From: Granulicella sp. S156
GTDB lineage: Bacteria > Acidobacteriota > Terriglobia > Terriglobales > Acidobacteriaceae
Direction: 5' to 3'
DNA length: 64,000 nt
NCBI RefSeq assembly: GCF_009766105.1
Contig: NZ_LMUH01000013.1
Span: 679,602-743,601, forward strand
Positions 1-6,995 of the stretch are shown here, piece by piece. Within the stretch, counting starts at the first letter, position 1, and each line of letters begins with the position of its first letter. The notes below the pieces were generated by a model. That model did not search any database and was not told the origin of the DNA. It was given only the letters and a program-made list of their open reading frames with translations. The position numbers and the translations under genes were made by a program.

Positions 1-2399
1 CTTCCATTTGGAGCAATACCGTTACCATCGGCGACCCGGACGGCTATGGCGTAACCTACCTCGACCGCGCCAAGACCTACGTGCAGGGCGGCGACACTGC
101 CATCAGCGGCCACATCCTACTTTCGGAGTTGGATCTCTCCAACTCCAACCACTTCTACTTCGCCTCAGGCGATCCCTACAAAGGCGGAACTCCTGTGCCC
201 TGGAACCAGGTCATGATGTTCAACTACGCCTTCCAGAACCTGGCCACAGCGCATGACATTCTCGGCGATAATCCCACGCTCTCCGCTCAGTACCACCAGC
301 TCGTGCAGGACAATCTCAACTGGTTCTTCGCCTCGGGCGTGACCTCATATACAGACAGCGCTGGCAATACTGCTTACAGTTGGGGCTACGCTATGCCTGC
401 TATCACCGACGAAGACAATGATCACGGTAGCCTGGACGTCAATGGATTCTACCGGGCATACATGACCGGCGAGTATGGCCTCACCCCTGCCATGCTGACC
501 CCCTTTGGCAATACGTTCGTCGATGTCATGACCCTTGGGCCAGGCGACTACTCCGGCATCATCAACGGTCAAACGGGCTCCGGCAACTCAGCTTCCACAG
601 ACTATATTCGGAGTGGCTGGCTGCTAACCGCGGACTTTCTCCCGAACGATTATGCAACGATGGTGGGGGCCGACTTCACCGCTGGGGGCACCACGACCAG
701 TGCGGATCGGTTCTCGAAATTCCTTTGGCTGAAGAACAAACGCTATCAGTCGTTCACCTTCAGCGCGACCAGCCCACAGGCCATCGCTCCCGGCTCGAAC
801 ACCACATCGACTGCCACTGTCACAGCGCAGGGCAGCTTCAGCGGCACCGTCAGCCTCAGCGTCAGCGGCCTGCCCACGGGCGCAACCGCCAGCTTCAGTT
901 CCACCACCATCACCAGCAGCGGAACCTCGACCCTTACCATCGCAACCACCAGTTCCACAGCCGCCGGAACCTATCCCCTTACCATCACGGCATACAGCAT
1001 GGGCACCGTGAGCCAAACATCTGCTGTTAACCTCGTCGTTGAGCCGCAGGCCTCTACCCCCGCTTTTTCTCCAGCTGGCGGGAGCTACACCGGCACTCAG
1101 TCAGTCATCCTCTCGACTACCACCAGCGGAGCCACGCTCCGCTACACCACAAACGGCACGACACCGTCCGAAACCAACGGCACCGTCTACAGCGCGCCCA
1201 TCTCTCTCTCCGCCAGCGCCACACTGCAAGCCATTGCCTACAAGAGCGGCTACACCGACAGTCCCATTGCCTCGGCCTCTTACACCATCACGGGCTCCGG
1301 CCTTCCCACCAACTGGACCGACGCCGACATCGGCGCGCCTGGCGTTGCCGGCAGTGCCAGCTATACGAGCGGCACCTTCACGGTCTCTGGTTCCGGCGCC
1401 GATATCTACGGCACCGCCGACCAATTCAACTACGTCTCGCAGCCGGTCACGGGCAACCTCACCATTACCGCCGAGGTTACCAGCCAAACCGATACAAACT
1501 CCTGGGCCAAGGCCGGAGTGATGATCCGCGAGTCGACCGCTTCGGGAGCGGCCTATGTTGGGGTTTACATCACGCCGGGAAAAGGAGCCAGCCTGCAGTA
1601 CCGTCCCTCTGACAATGCCACCGCCGTCAACGGACCTGAGACCACCGGCCTCACCGCTCCCTACTGGGTACAACTGGTGCGCAATGGCTCTACCTTCACC
1701 GCCTCTATCTCGCCGGACGGCGTAAACTGGACCGTCTTCGGCACCGAGACCGTCACCATGGCTGCCTCGGCCACCGCAGGCCTTGCAGTCTGCTCACACG
1801 ACAACACTCAGCTCTCGACCGCAGCCTTCACCAACGTCACCGTCAACGTGTTGCCCGCGCCCTGGACCGACCTCGACATTGGCGCTCCAGGTGCACTCGG
1901 CAGCGCCAGCTACAGCGGCACGGCCTTCACCGTTTCTGGCGCCGGAGCCGACATCTATGGCACCGCCGACCAGTTCCATTACGTCTACCAGCCCACCACC
2001 AGCACCTCGGTCACCATCACAGCGCGCGTCGATAGCCAGACCAACACCAACTCCTGGGCCAAGGCTGGTGTCATGATCCGCGAGACGACCGCCGCTGGCG
2101 CCACCTATGCCGGCATCTACGTCACGCCGGGCAAGGGCGTCAGCTTCCAGTACCGCACCGCGACCAGTGCCAGCGCCACCAATGGCCCGGAAACCACCGG
2201 TCTTGTCGCGCCCTACTGGGTGCAGTTAGTGCGCTCAGGCTCCATCTTCACCGCCTACACATCGCCGGACGGCAGCACCTGGACCGAACTCGGTTCAGCG
2301 ACGATCACCATGGCGACTGATGCAACACAAGGCCTCGCTGTCTGCTCGCACAACAATACCCAACTCAGCACCGCAACGATCGACAACGTAACCCCCTGA
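1..2399 (+). CDS. Secreted multidomain carbohydrate-related protein, 5' end outside the window
   Basis: The reading frame is open from base 3, so the true start lies upstream. The first ~240 codons are rich in aromatic and acidic residues and look like the end of an alpha-helical, glycosidase-like domain; I cannot assign a family. An Ig-like Ser/Thr-rich domain follows (about bases 745-1040), then a chitobiase/hexosaminidase C-terminal type domain (about 1050-1305, with the RYTTNGTTP and ATLQAIAYKSG signatures of that family). Two near-identical lectin-like domains of DUF1349 type end the protein (1312-1850 and 1858-2396). The low-complexity Ser/Thr linkers and absence of membrane segments suggest an extracellular or surface protein that binds and perhaps cleaves polysaccharide. 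A strong hairpin follows the stop directly. Enzymatic activity is not demonstrated by what is visible. Confidence 0.7.
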   Translation, partial: SIWSNTVTIGDPDGYGVTYLDRAKTYVQGGDTAISGHILLSELDLSNSNHFYFASGDPYKGGTPVPWNQVMMFNYAFQNLATAHDILGDNPTLSAQYHQLVQDNLNWFFASGVTSYTDSAGNTAYSWGYAMPAITDEDNDHGSLDVNGFYRAYMTGEYGLTPAMLTPFGNTFVDVMTLGPGDYSGIINGQTGSGNSASTDYIRSGWLLTADFLPNDYATMVGADFTAGGTTTSADRFSKFLWLKNKRYQSFTFSATSPQAIAPGSNTTSTATVTAQGSFSGTVSLSVSGLPTGATASFSSTTITSSGTSTLTIATTSSTAAGTYPLTITAYSMGTVSQTSAVNLVVEPQASTPAFSPAGGSYTGTQSVILSTTTSGATLRYTTNGTTPSETNGTVYSAPISLSASATLQAIAYKSGYTDSPIASASYTITGSGLPTNWTDADIGAPGVAGSASYTSGTFTVSGSGADIYGTADQFNYVSQPVTGNLTITAEVTSQTDTNSWAKAGVMIRESTASGAAYVGVYITPGKGASLQYRPSDNATAVNGPETTGLTAPYWVQLVRNGSTFTASISPDGVNWTVFGTETVTMAASATAGLAVCSHDNTQLSTAAFTNVTVNVLPAPWTDLDIGAPGALGSASYSGTAFTVSGAGADIYGTADQFHYVYQPTTSTSVTITARVDSQTNTNSWAKAGVMIRETTAAGATYAGIYVTPGKGVSFQYRTATSASATNGPETTGLVAPYWVQLVRSGSIFTAYTSPDGSTWTELGSATITMATDATQGLAVCSHNNTQLSTATIDNVTP
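1312..2396 (+). repeat. Tandem duplication of a ~180-codon DUF1349-like domain
   Basis: The two halves (about 1312-1850 and 1858-2396) encode the same domain in the same order. Both contain WTD.DIGAPG, GADIYGTADQF, TNSWAKAGVMIRE, YVTPGKG or YITPGKG, NGPETTGL, APYWVQLVR and GLAVCSH.NTQLSTA. The DNA is also clearly similar, so this is a recent in-frame duplication or a copy kept homogenised by recombination. Such domains are usually concanavalin-like carbohydrate-binding modules. Confidence 0.85.
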
Positions 2400-2412
2400 C
2401 CAGAACCTACTC

Positions 2413-2461
2413 AGGACAAAAGGCCCAGCCTTGCACACAGCGAGGCTGGGCCTTTTGTCCT
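2413..2461. terminator. Bidirectional hairpin terminator
   Basis: Two perfect 19-base arms (2413-2431 and 2443-2461) flank an 11-base loop. The outer stem is A/T rich and the inner stem is G+C rich. The hairpin begins 14 bases after the preceding stop codon. The 3' arm contains a TTTT run, and the symmetry would let it work in both directions. Confidence 0.8.
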
Positions 2462-2564
2462 CGCAGTAACCGGTCAGCTTTTGTCTACCCCTAATCGCGA
2501 ATGCTTTGGCGTTTGTGTCCCCGCAGATCATCCACAACGCTATTGAAACGCTGGTTTTTAGTGG

Positions 2565-2856
2565 CTAAAAGCTGAGTTTGATACCGCCCTGCATGACGCG
2601 AGGCGGTATCGCAACCGATGGTTGCGATCTGCCCAAAATTCGATTGTTGGGATGGGTCTGTGTACGGCAAGCCAAAGGAGGGATGATTGAACGCGTTGAA
2701 CATCTCCCAGCGAAACTGGAGTTGGGCAGTCTCATGTACTCGCCAGTTCTTGATCAGAGCAACATCTCCGCTATCGATGCCTGGACCAACGAGGATATTC
2801 TTACCCGAGTTCCCAAAGGTACCTGCTGGGTTGATAGCGTTCGCTGGCCCCCGAAC
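2565..2856 (-). pseudogene. Remnant of an Oar-type TonB-dependent receptor C-terminus
   Basis: Read on the minus strand from about 2856, the sequence encodes the last barrel strands of a TonB-dependent receptor of the acidobacterial Oar type. Visible marks are INPAGTFGNSGKN, LIKNW, QLQFRWEMFNAFNHPSFG and SNFGQIATIG. The frame then breaks near 2600, and the expected terminal strand RVMQGGIKLSF followed by a stop appears in another frame, ending at 2565. An in-frame TGA at 2857-2859 closes the readable part upstream, and no further receptor sequence was found before the XRE gene. An intact receptor of about 1100 residues sits at 46987-50337, so this is a decayed paralogue of which only the tail survives. 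Confidence 0.75.
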
Positions 2857-3045
2857 TCAAGAAGACCTGCGCGGCAATCTCCGACGCTGTCTCCGGCAGC
2901 ATTAGCGCTCGCTGAAGGCCATCACATACCAGAAAGTCGAGGGTAGACGAGAGATTCGGGACCGTCCAGACCCATCTTCGCCGAGATCGAAATCAAGCGT
3001 GGAGCATCGATTTCCTCCCGGACCAGTTGCAGAATGGCACACGAT

Positions 3046-3075
3046 TTGGTACAGAAAACTGGGGCCCTTTAATAT
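3046..3075 (+). promoter_or_regulatory. Possible sigma70-type promoter for the XRE regulator
   Basis: A TTGGTA hexamer at 3046-3051 lies 18 bases from a TAATAT hexamer at 3070-3075, about 90 bases before the XRE start codon. The match was judged by eye only. Confidence 0.3.
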
Positions 3076-3116
3076 TTGCGCTACACTAACACTCCACTGG
3101 TACAAAACATCTGGCA

Positions 3117-3141
3117 ATCCATTGAGTTGTAAGCAATGGAT
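3117..3141 (+). promoter_or_regulatory. Hairpin or operator just upstream of the XRE regulator RBS
   Basis: ATCCATTG (3117-3124) and CAATGGAT (3134-3141) form a perfect 8-base inverted repeat with a 9-base loop. It ends 20 bases before the start codon and just before the Shine-Dalgarno sequence. The position fits an autoregulatory operator for the protein encoded downstream, or a leader hairpin that controls its translation. Confidence 0.4.
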
Positions 3142-3161
3142 GCATCTCTCCGGAGGTCTTC

Positions 3162-3896
3162 ATGGTCGGGATAGGAACAAGGCTTCGAGCAATTCGTCGA
3201 CAATGGGGGCTTTCTCTGCGAGAGGTCGAAGAGCGCAGTGTTTGCCTTGCCCAGGAATGGGGCGACCAGTCTTATCAGATCTCTGCCAGCTGGTTAGCTC
3301 GCGTGGAGAGGGGGAAGCACGAGCTAACAATTCCTAAGCTCCTCTCCTTGGCCGCTATCCACAATCAGGCTCCAGAGGAGCTATTGCGTCAATGTCGGCC
3401 AGGCGAAAATGGCCCACCGCAGAATCACCAGCTTCCAGGGCCCAACACGACACTTCTTCTGGCGAATGGTCCGCTGGACGAGCAAGCACGCTATTTGTTG
3501 CCAGACAGTTTCACTACAGATCAACCACCCGAAGAGACCACGCTTCTGCCTCCTGAAAATGATCCATTACCGAGTCAGTATCGGCGTGCCATAATCGGGA
3601 GGCGTGATAGAACGCTCGACCCCATGATTCGTGCGGGGGCGATCCTGAAGATTGATACGCAAAAGAGAACGATAGCATCACGCAAGGAGTGGACGAATGA
3701 ATTCGACCGCCCAATCTATTTTCTCCTCACACATGCTGGTTACGTCTGTGGTTGGTGTGAGCTGGACAAAGACTCGATCTGGTTGACTTTGGTTACTCAC
3801 CCACTGTCTCACGCATCTAGCCAGCGCTGGCGCTATCGAAAAGAGGTTGAAGTGATTGGCCGTGTAGTGGCTGGTGCGATGCGATTTGTTGCGTAG
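3162..3896 (+). CDS. XRE-family transcriptional regulator with S24-like C-terminal domain
   Basis: This is a 244-residue DNA-binding regulator. Residues 1-85 form a Cro/CI-type helix-turn-helix: GTRLRAIRRQWGLSLREVEE is followed by SASWLARVERGKHELTIPKLLSLA. The C-terminal half (about 135-240) has the layout of the S24/LexA fold, including MIRAGAILKID, which matches the usual S-M-x-P-x-I-x-x-G-D box. The catalytic Ser is replaced by Pro-Met, so autocleavage is unlikely. The start is supported by CGGAGG eight bases upstream. An inverted repeat sits just before the RBS, which suggests autoregulation. It runs convergently with the membrane-protein genes that follow, so it is its own transcription unit. 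The target is unknown. Confidence 0.75.
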   Translation: MVGIGTRLRAIRRQWGLSLREVEERSVCLAQEWGDQSYQISASWLARVERGKHELTIPKLLSLAAIHNQAPEELLRQCRPGENGPPQNHQLPGPNTTLLLANGPLDEQARYLLPDSFTTDQPPEETTLLPPENDPLPSQYRRAIIGRRDRTLDPMIRAGAILKIDTQKRTIASRKEWTNEFDRPIYFLLTHAGYVCGWCELDKDSIWLTLVTHPLSHASSQRWRYRKEVEVIGRVVAGAMRFVA

Positions 3897-3938
3897 CCAG
3901 GGAGTCAAATCGCGATACAAGACGAGCGTTCGTTTGAG

Positions 3939-4499
3939 CTAGATCGTCCGCTGAAGGTCGATGAGCATGGGAAGATTGCCTCGTTCATAAAGCGCAAGAA
4001 TCTGACGGGTCATGAGATAGTACTTAGCAATTGCGGGCTGCGCATAATCAGCGAAAGAACTTTCGAGATTGCCCGTTTTCGCTGCTCCCTGAAGTCTTTC
4101 TACGTGCCATTGGACTTCTCTTGCGCTGAGTCTCAATTCTTCTGCAAGAACCAAGGCCTCTGGATACCATTGCTGGACGTAAAAAGCCAAATCTACCAGC
4201 ACTATGCTATTCCTTTCGAGCGCTTCGAGCCCCTCAAGCCCCCCGATGAGTGTCCATATTTGTGGCGACTCCAGTTCCGCGCAGGAATCGTCTGTTCTAC
4301 GTTTTCCTGATTCGTCAGCGTAATCCAGTGCTACCTGAGCTACGCCATCCCGATCCATCATGGTCAAGCGCCCAAGTATTTGCTGCCAGTCCCCAGTGGA
4401 GGTGCTGCGCGCTCGACGAGAGTAATAGGCCGTAGCCAAGCCCAAGATCAAGACGAAAATCAAAATAGCAGCCAAGAATAGAGCTGTGTGTATGCTCAT
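3939..4499 (-). CDS. Membrane-anchored hypothetical protein
   Basis: This 186-residue protein has one N-terminal membrane helix (about residues 6-25, TALFLAAILIFVLILGLATA), followed by a basic stretch and a soluble, largely helical, acidic domain. I do not recognise the family. The start is placed at 4499 because this ATG overlaps the stop of the upstream gene (ATGA, 4496-4499), the usual sign of translational coupling. A longer reading frame that begins inside the upstream gene was rejected. It probably works with the multipass protein encoded upstream. Confidence 0.6.
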   Translation of the reverse strand: MSIHTALFLAAILIFVLILGLATAYYSRRARSTSTGDWQQILGRLTMMDRDGVAQVALDYADESGKRRTDDSCAELESPQIWTLIGGLEGLEALERNSIVLVDLAFYVQQWYPEALVLAEELRLSAREVQWHVERLQGAAKTGNLESSFADYAQPAIAKYYLMTRQILALYERGNLPMLIDLQRTI

Positions 4500-5278
4500 T
4501 GACGGCTCCGTGAACGAAGGGTTTGAAGACTGTATTCCAGTTTTCCTTGTAAGGTTAGCAAGTCTCTGTGCATTTGTGCCGGCAGTTTGCGAGAGGAGGG
4601 TGCTTCGCGCCACAGCATGATAATCCAGTACAGGGTGCAGGCGAGATATACAGCAATTCGTGCATGGGATAGGTCATCGTAAGCTCGGGTATCTCGGCCC
4701 AGTCCGAAATAACTGTGCGCGGCTTCTACCAGTACGTCAATGACCGAATATATGCCGAGTCCTTGAGCAATGTTGGCGACATGGGTTTTCCAGGGCAAAC
4801 CTACCGTCACGGATAGCGCGATCATGCCGACAAAAAGTTCGCTCATCAAAGCTGCAGAAAAGAGGTTGCCTCTGATCATGACTGACTGCATCCACAACCG
4901 AGTGGGCGGGCTTGCAATCCAAGCCAAAGCCACCGCTACTGCAATGCTCAAACTACCCAAGCCTATAAAGCTGTGCCGCACATCCTTTGCCCAGACTCCC
5001 AGCGGACGAAATATGCACGAAGCCAGTTCATAGACGACGCAAAGCTGCAGGCCGACATCTAGTATCGCGAGATACCAATAGGTGTAGAAATAAGCTGCTT
5101 TCGTTCCAGAATGCGCGATGGCATAGAGAGCAATCGTTCTCAACACATTGGACGCTATGAACGCTGTGAAAAAAGGGAAAGCCTTCACACGATGCCGTAT
5201 GCATAGAACCCACAACAACGTTATATGTCCAGCAAAGCTGGCCGCCCAAAACAGGAGATTGAGGCCCGTAAGGTGCAT
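4496..5278 (-). CDS. Multipass integral membrane protein of unknown function
   Basis: This 260-residue protein has about seven hydrophobic segments, beginning with LLFWAASFAGHITLLWVL and ending with YLACTLYWIIMLW, and a short charged C-terminal tail that may form a helix. No catalytic motif is visible. It overlaps the next gene by ATGA, and it lies 50 bases after a small exported peptide gene on the same strand, so the three probably form one operon. A function cannot be assigned from sequence. Confidence 0.6.
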   Translation of the reverse strand: MHLTGLNLLFWAASFAGHITLLWVLCIRHRVKAFPFFTAFIASNVLRTIALYAIAHSGTKAAYFYTYWYLAILDVGLQLCVVYELASCIFRPLGVWAKDVRHSFIGLGSLSIAVAVALAWIASPPTRLWMQSVMIRGNLFSAALMSELFVGMIALSVTVGLPWKTHVANIAQGLGIYSVIDVLVEAAHSYFGLGRDTRAYDDLSHARIAVYLACTLYWIIMLWREAPSSRKLPAQMHRDLLTLQGKLEYSLQTLRSRSRQ

Positions 5279-5328
5279 TTGTGCTCTCCCACTTGGGCGG
5301 CAGTTTGCGACGATCCTGCAAACCTATT

Positions 5329-5526
5329 TTATGCCATATGGAGCAATATGAGGACCATCTGTACTACATCGGGTGATGTAGGTTCAGGATCTCCTCCAGT
5401 TACACCCGAAGAAGTCGGCGCGGTGGGAGTGCTTGCTGTTGTTGAGGCGTGGATAGTCGGTGTAGCCAACACTGCGAGAGTGAGGATGAGGATAGCAGCG
5501 ATATTGCGAGCAAGATTCTTGAACAT
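5329..5526 (-). CDS. Small exported peptide
   Basis: This 65-residue ORF starts at ATG 5526. AAGGAG lies seven bases before it, which is why this start is preferred over one eight codons upstream. Residues 1-27 (MFKNLARNIAAILIL and on to TIHA) form a clear signal peptide. The mature part is Thr/Pro/Ser/Gly-rich (TASTPTAPTSSGVTGG) and ends in a hydrophobic stretch, VVQMVLILLHMA. It is the first gene of a putative three-gene minus-strand operon with two membrane proteins. A perfect hairpin lies just upstream of the RBS in its leader. Function unknown; the small secreted and hydrophobic-tailed layout could fit a signalling or membrane-active peptide, but that is speculation. Confidence 0.5.
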   Translation of the reverse strand: MFKNLARNIAAILILTLAVLATPTIHASTTASTPTAPTSSGVTGGDPEPTSPDVVQMVLILLHMA

Positions 5527-5541
5527 ACAAAGTCTCCTTTG

Positions 5542-5561
5542 GCAGCGCAAATATGCGCTGC
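5542..5561 (-). promoter_or_regulatory. Leader hairpin before the small-peptide RBS
   Basis: GCAGCGCA (5542-5549) pairs perfectly with TGCGCTGC (5554-5561) around a four-base loop. On the minus strand it ends a few bases before the Shine-Dalgarno of the 65-residue peptide gene. It is G+C rich and stable and could affect translation or bind a regulator. Confidence 0.4.
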
Positions 5562-5907
5562 GCGGAGACTAGGGGGCATGATAGGAGATCCCGATGACTT
5601 TGTGTGTTTTGTGGCGTAAACGAAACGTAGATGTTCCATTAATTGCTCAACCTCTTCTTTCGTGGAATTTGATAAAACACTACATTTAATCGCATATGTT
5701 GCGAGAAATTTTCTCCGAAAGTTTCGGATACGCCACATTTTGATCCGTGTGATTGCCGTATACACAGGCAGGTTTGATTATGCTCCCATTCGTTTCAGGA
5801 AAGCTTTTCCGCCGTGACACACAACAGGTGGCCTGTGCTTCGGCTTTCCTGGTTCGTTTGGGCCCTGCATGATCTCCATTCAGTGATCGAAAGAGCGATG
5901 GCAAGCC
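5562..5907. other. Divergent intergenic region with no gene seen
   Basis: About 350 bases separate the divergent small-peptide gene and nucleoside hydrolase gene. It should hold both promoters. The sequence is noticeably A/T rich around 5640-5710. I saw no convincing ORF and no recognised operator. Confidence 0.5.
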
Positions 5908-6909
5908 ATGGACCTAAGCACAGCCAAAACGGCAGCGAAGGGGCATCAACGGGTCGTCTTCCTCCAGGATGCGGCGATCGATGAGTATATCTGCACCATG
6001 CTTCTGACGCTCATGCCTGGCATCGAGCTGGCAGGGGTCATTATCGTGAATGCCGACTGTCTCGCAGAGCCTGCCATGCAGGCAGCATCCAAGTTACAAC
6101 AGTTTCTTCGGAGAAAAGACGTCCCAGTAGCTCTGAGTCGTGCTCGTGGATGGAATGCATTCCCATGGGATTATCGGAGCGACTGCATTAGCTTCGGCGA
6201 GATTCCCAGCCTCAAAGAATTTAAACCGGAGGTTACGACACCCCCGCTAGATGGAGAAGAGCTCCTTGTAAAGCTTCTTAAGGCGGCGATATCCGATAAA
6301 GATCCGCTGACGCTGCTCATCACCGGCCCTTTGACGCCGTTACAGATGGTGTTGGAAAGGAATCCCGAATTGGCATACGGCATCGTCTCGATCGTGTGGG
6401 TGGGCGGCGCGATCGATGTCGATGGCAATCTGGATCCGAAGACATTGCCATCTGCAGTGGCCAATACGCACGCGGAGTGGAATGCCTTCTGGGACCCGTA
6501 TGCCGTGGACTACGCTCTGAAACATTTCCATGACATACGGGTCTTTCCACTAGATATCAGCAATACAGCCCCGGTAAAAAAGGAATTCCTAAACTCTCTT
6601 CAGGAATTAGGAAAGAAAAGCCGTTATGCGCAACTGGCATTTGAAGCCTATAGCTTGGTTACCAAGGAAGAGTTCTATCGGCTCTGGGACGTGACCGCAA
6701 CGTGTTGGTTGACGCGCCCCGATCTGTATACCGCGCCGCGGTCCCTGCCTCTCGAAGTTGTGACCTGGGGGTTTGAGCAGGGTTGGATTCGATCGCTTGC
6801 TGCTACTGAGAGTGATGCTCGGCGGCAACAAGTCTACTTTAGCTTCAGCGATCTTCCAGGTTTCTACGAATATATTCTGCAACTCCTGTCTGCTCCTTCT
6901 GATCAATGA
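5908..6909 (+). CDS. Nucleoside hydrolase-like protein with a variant active site
   Basis: This 333-residue protein has the inosine-uridine preferring nucleoside hydrolase fold and no signal peptide, so it should be cytoplasmic. Family landmarks are the N-terminal strand and loop (VVFLQDAAIDEY, normally I-L-D-T-D-P-G-I-D-D-A), the PGIELAGVIIVNAD strand, LLITGPLTPL, VSIVWVGGAID and AEWNAFWDPYA (normally AEFN-x3-DPEA). The C-terminal WDVTA corresponds to the usual H-D-P-L-A. Relative to the consensus, the first Asp is Leu, the last calcium-binding Asp is Glu and the C-terminal His is Trp, while the central D-x3-D and the late Asp remain. Substrate preference may therefore be shifted or activity lost. 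The gene heads a same-strand cluster with two exported redox proteins and a nucleosidase-like protein. Confidence 0.75.
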   Translation: MDLSTAKTAAKGHQRVVFLQDAAIDEYICTMLLTLMPGIELAGVIIVNADCLAEPAMQAASKLQQFLRRKDVPVALSRARGWNAFPWDYRSDCISFGEIPSLKEFKPEVTTPPLDGEELLVKLLKAAISDKDPLTLLITGPLTPLQMVLERNPELAYGIVSIVWVGGAIDVDGNLDPKTLPSAVANTHAEWNAFWDPYAVDYALKHFHDIRVFPLDISNTAPVKKEFLNSLQELGKKSRYAQLAFEAYSLVTKEEFYRLWDVTATCWLTRPDLYTAPRSLPLEVVTWGFEQGWIRSLAATESDARRQQVYFSFSDLPGFYEYILQLLSAPSDQ

Positions 6910-6995
6910 TGCTGTTTCGCTGCCGGGAGAGGCTCTCTCGGCGATTTGCTTTGTGTGCAAGACAACCGAGAGCAAAGAGAAGAGGAACTATCCCT

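Noticed and set aside
624-1673. Long minus-strand ORFs opposite the first gene
   Set aside because: They are Gly/Ala/Arg-rich shadows of a Ser/Thr-rich repeat protein in a G+C-rich strand, with no RBS or known domain.
2578-2946. Plus-strand ORF of 122 codons
   Set aside because: It runs antisense to the receptor remnant, whose minus-strand reading matches a known family.
5400-5765. Minus-strand ORF overlapping the small exported peptide gene
   Set aside because: It has no RBS and uses a different frame from the peptide, which has a clear signal sequence and RBS.
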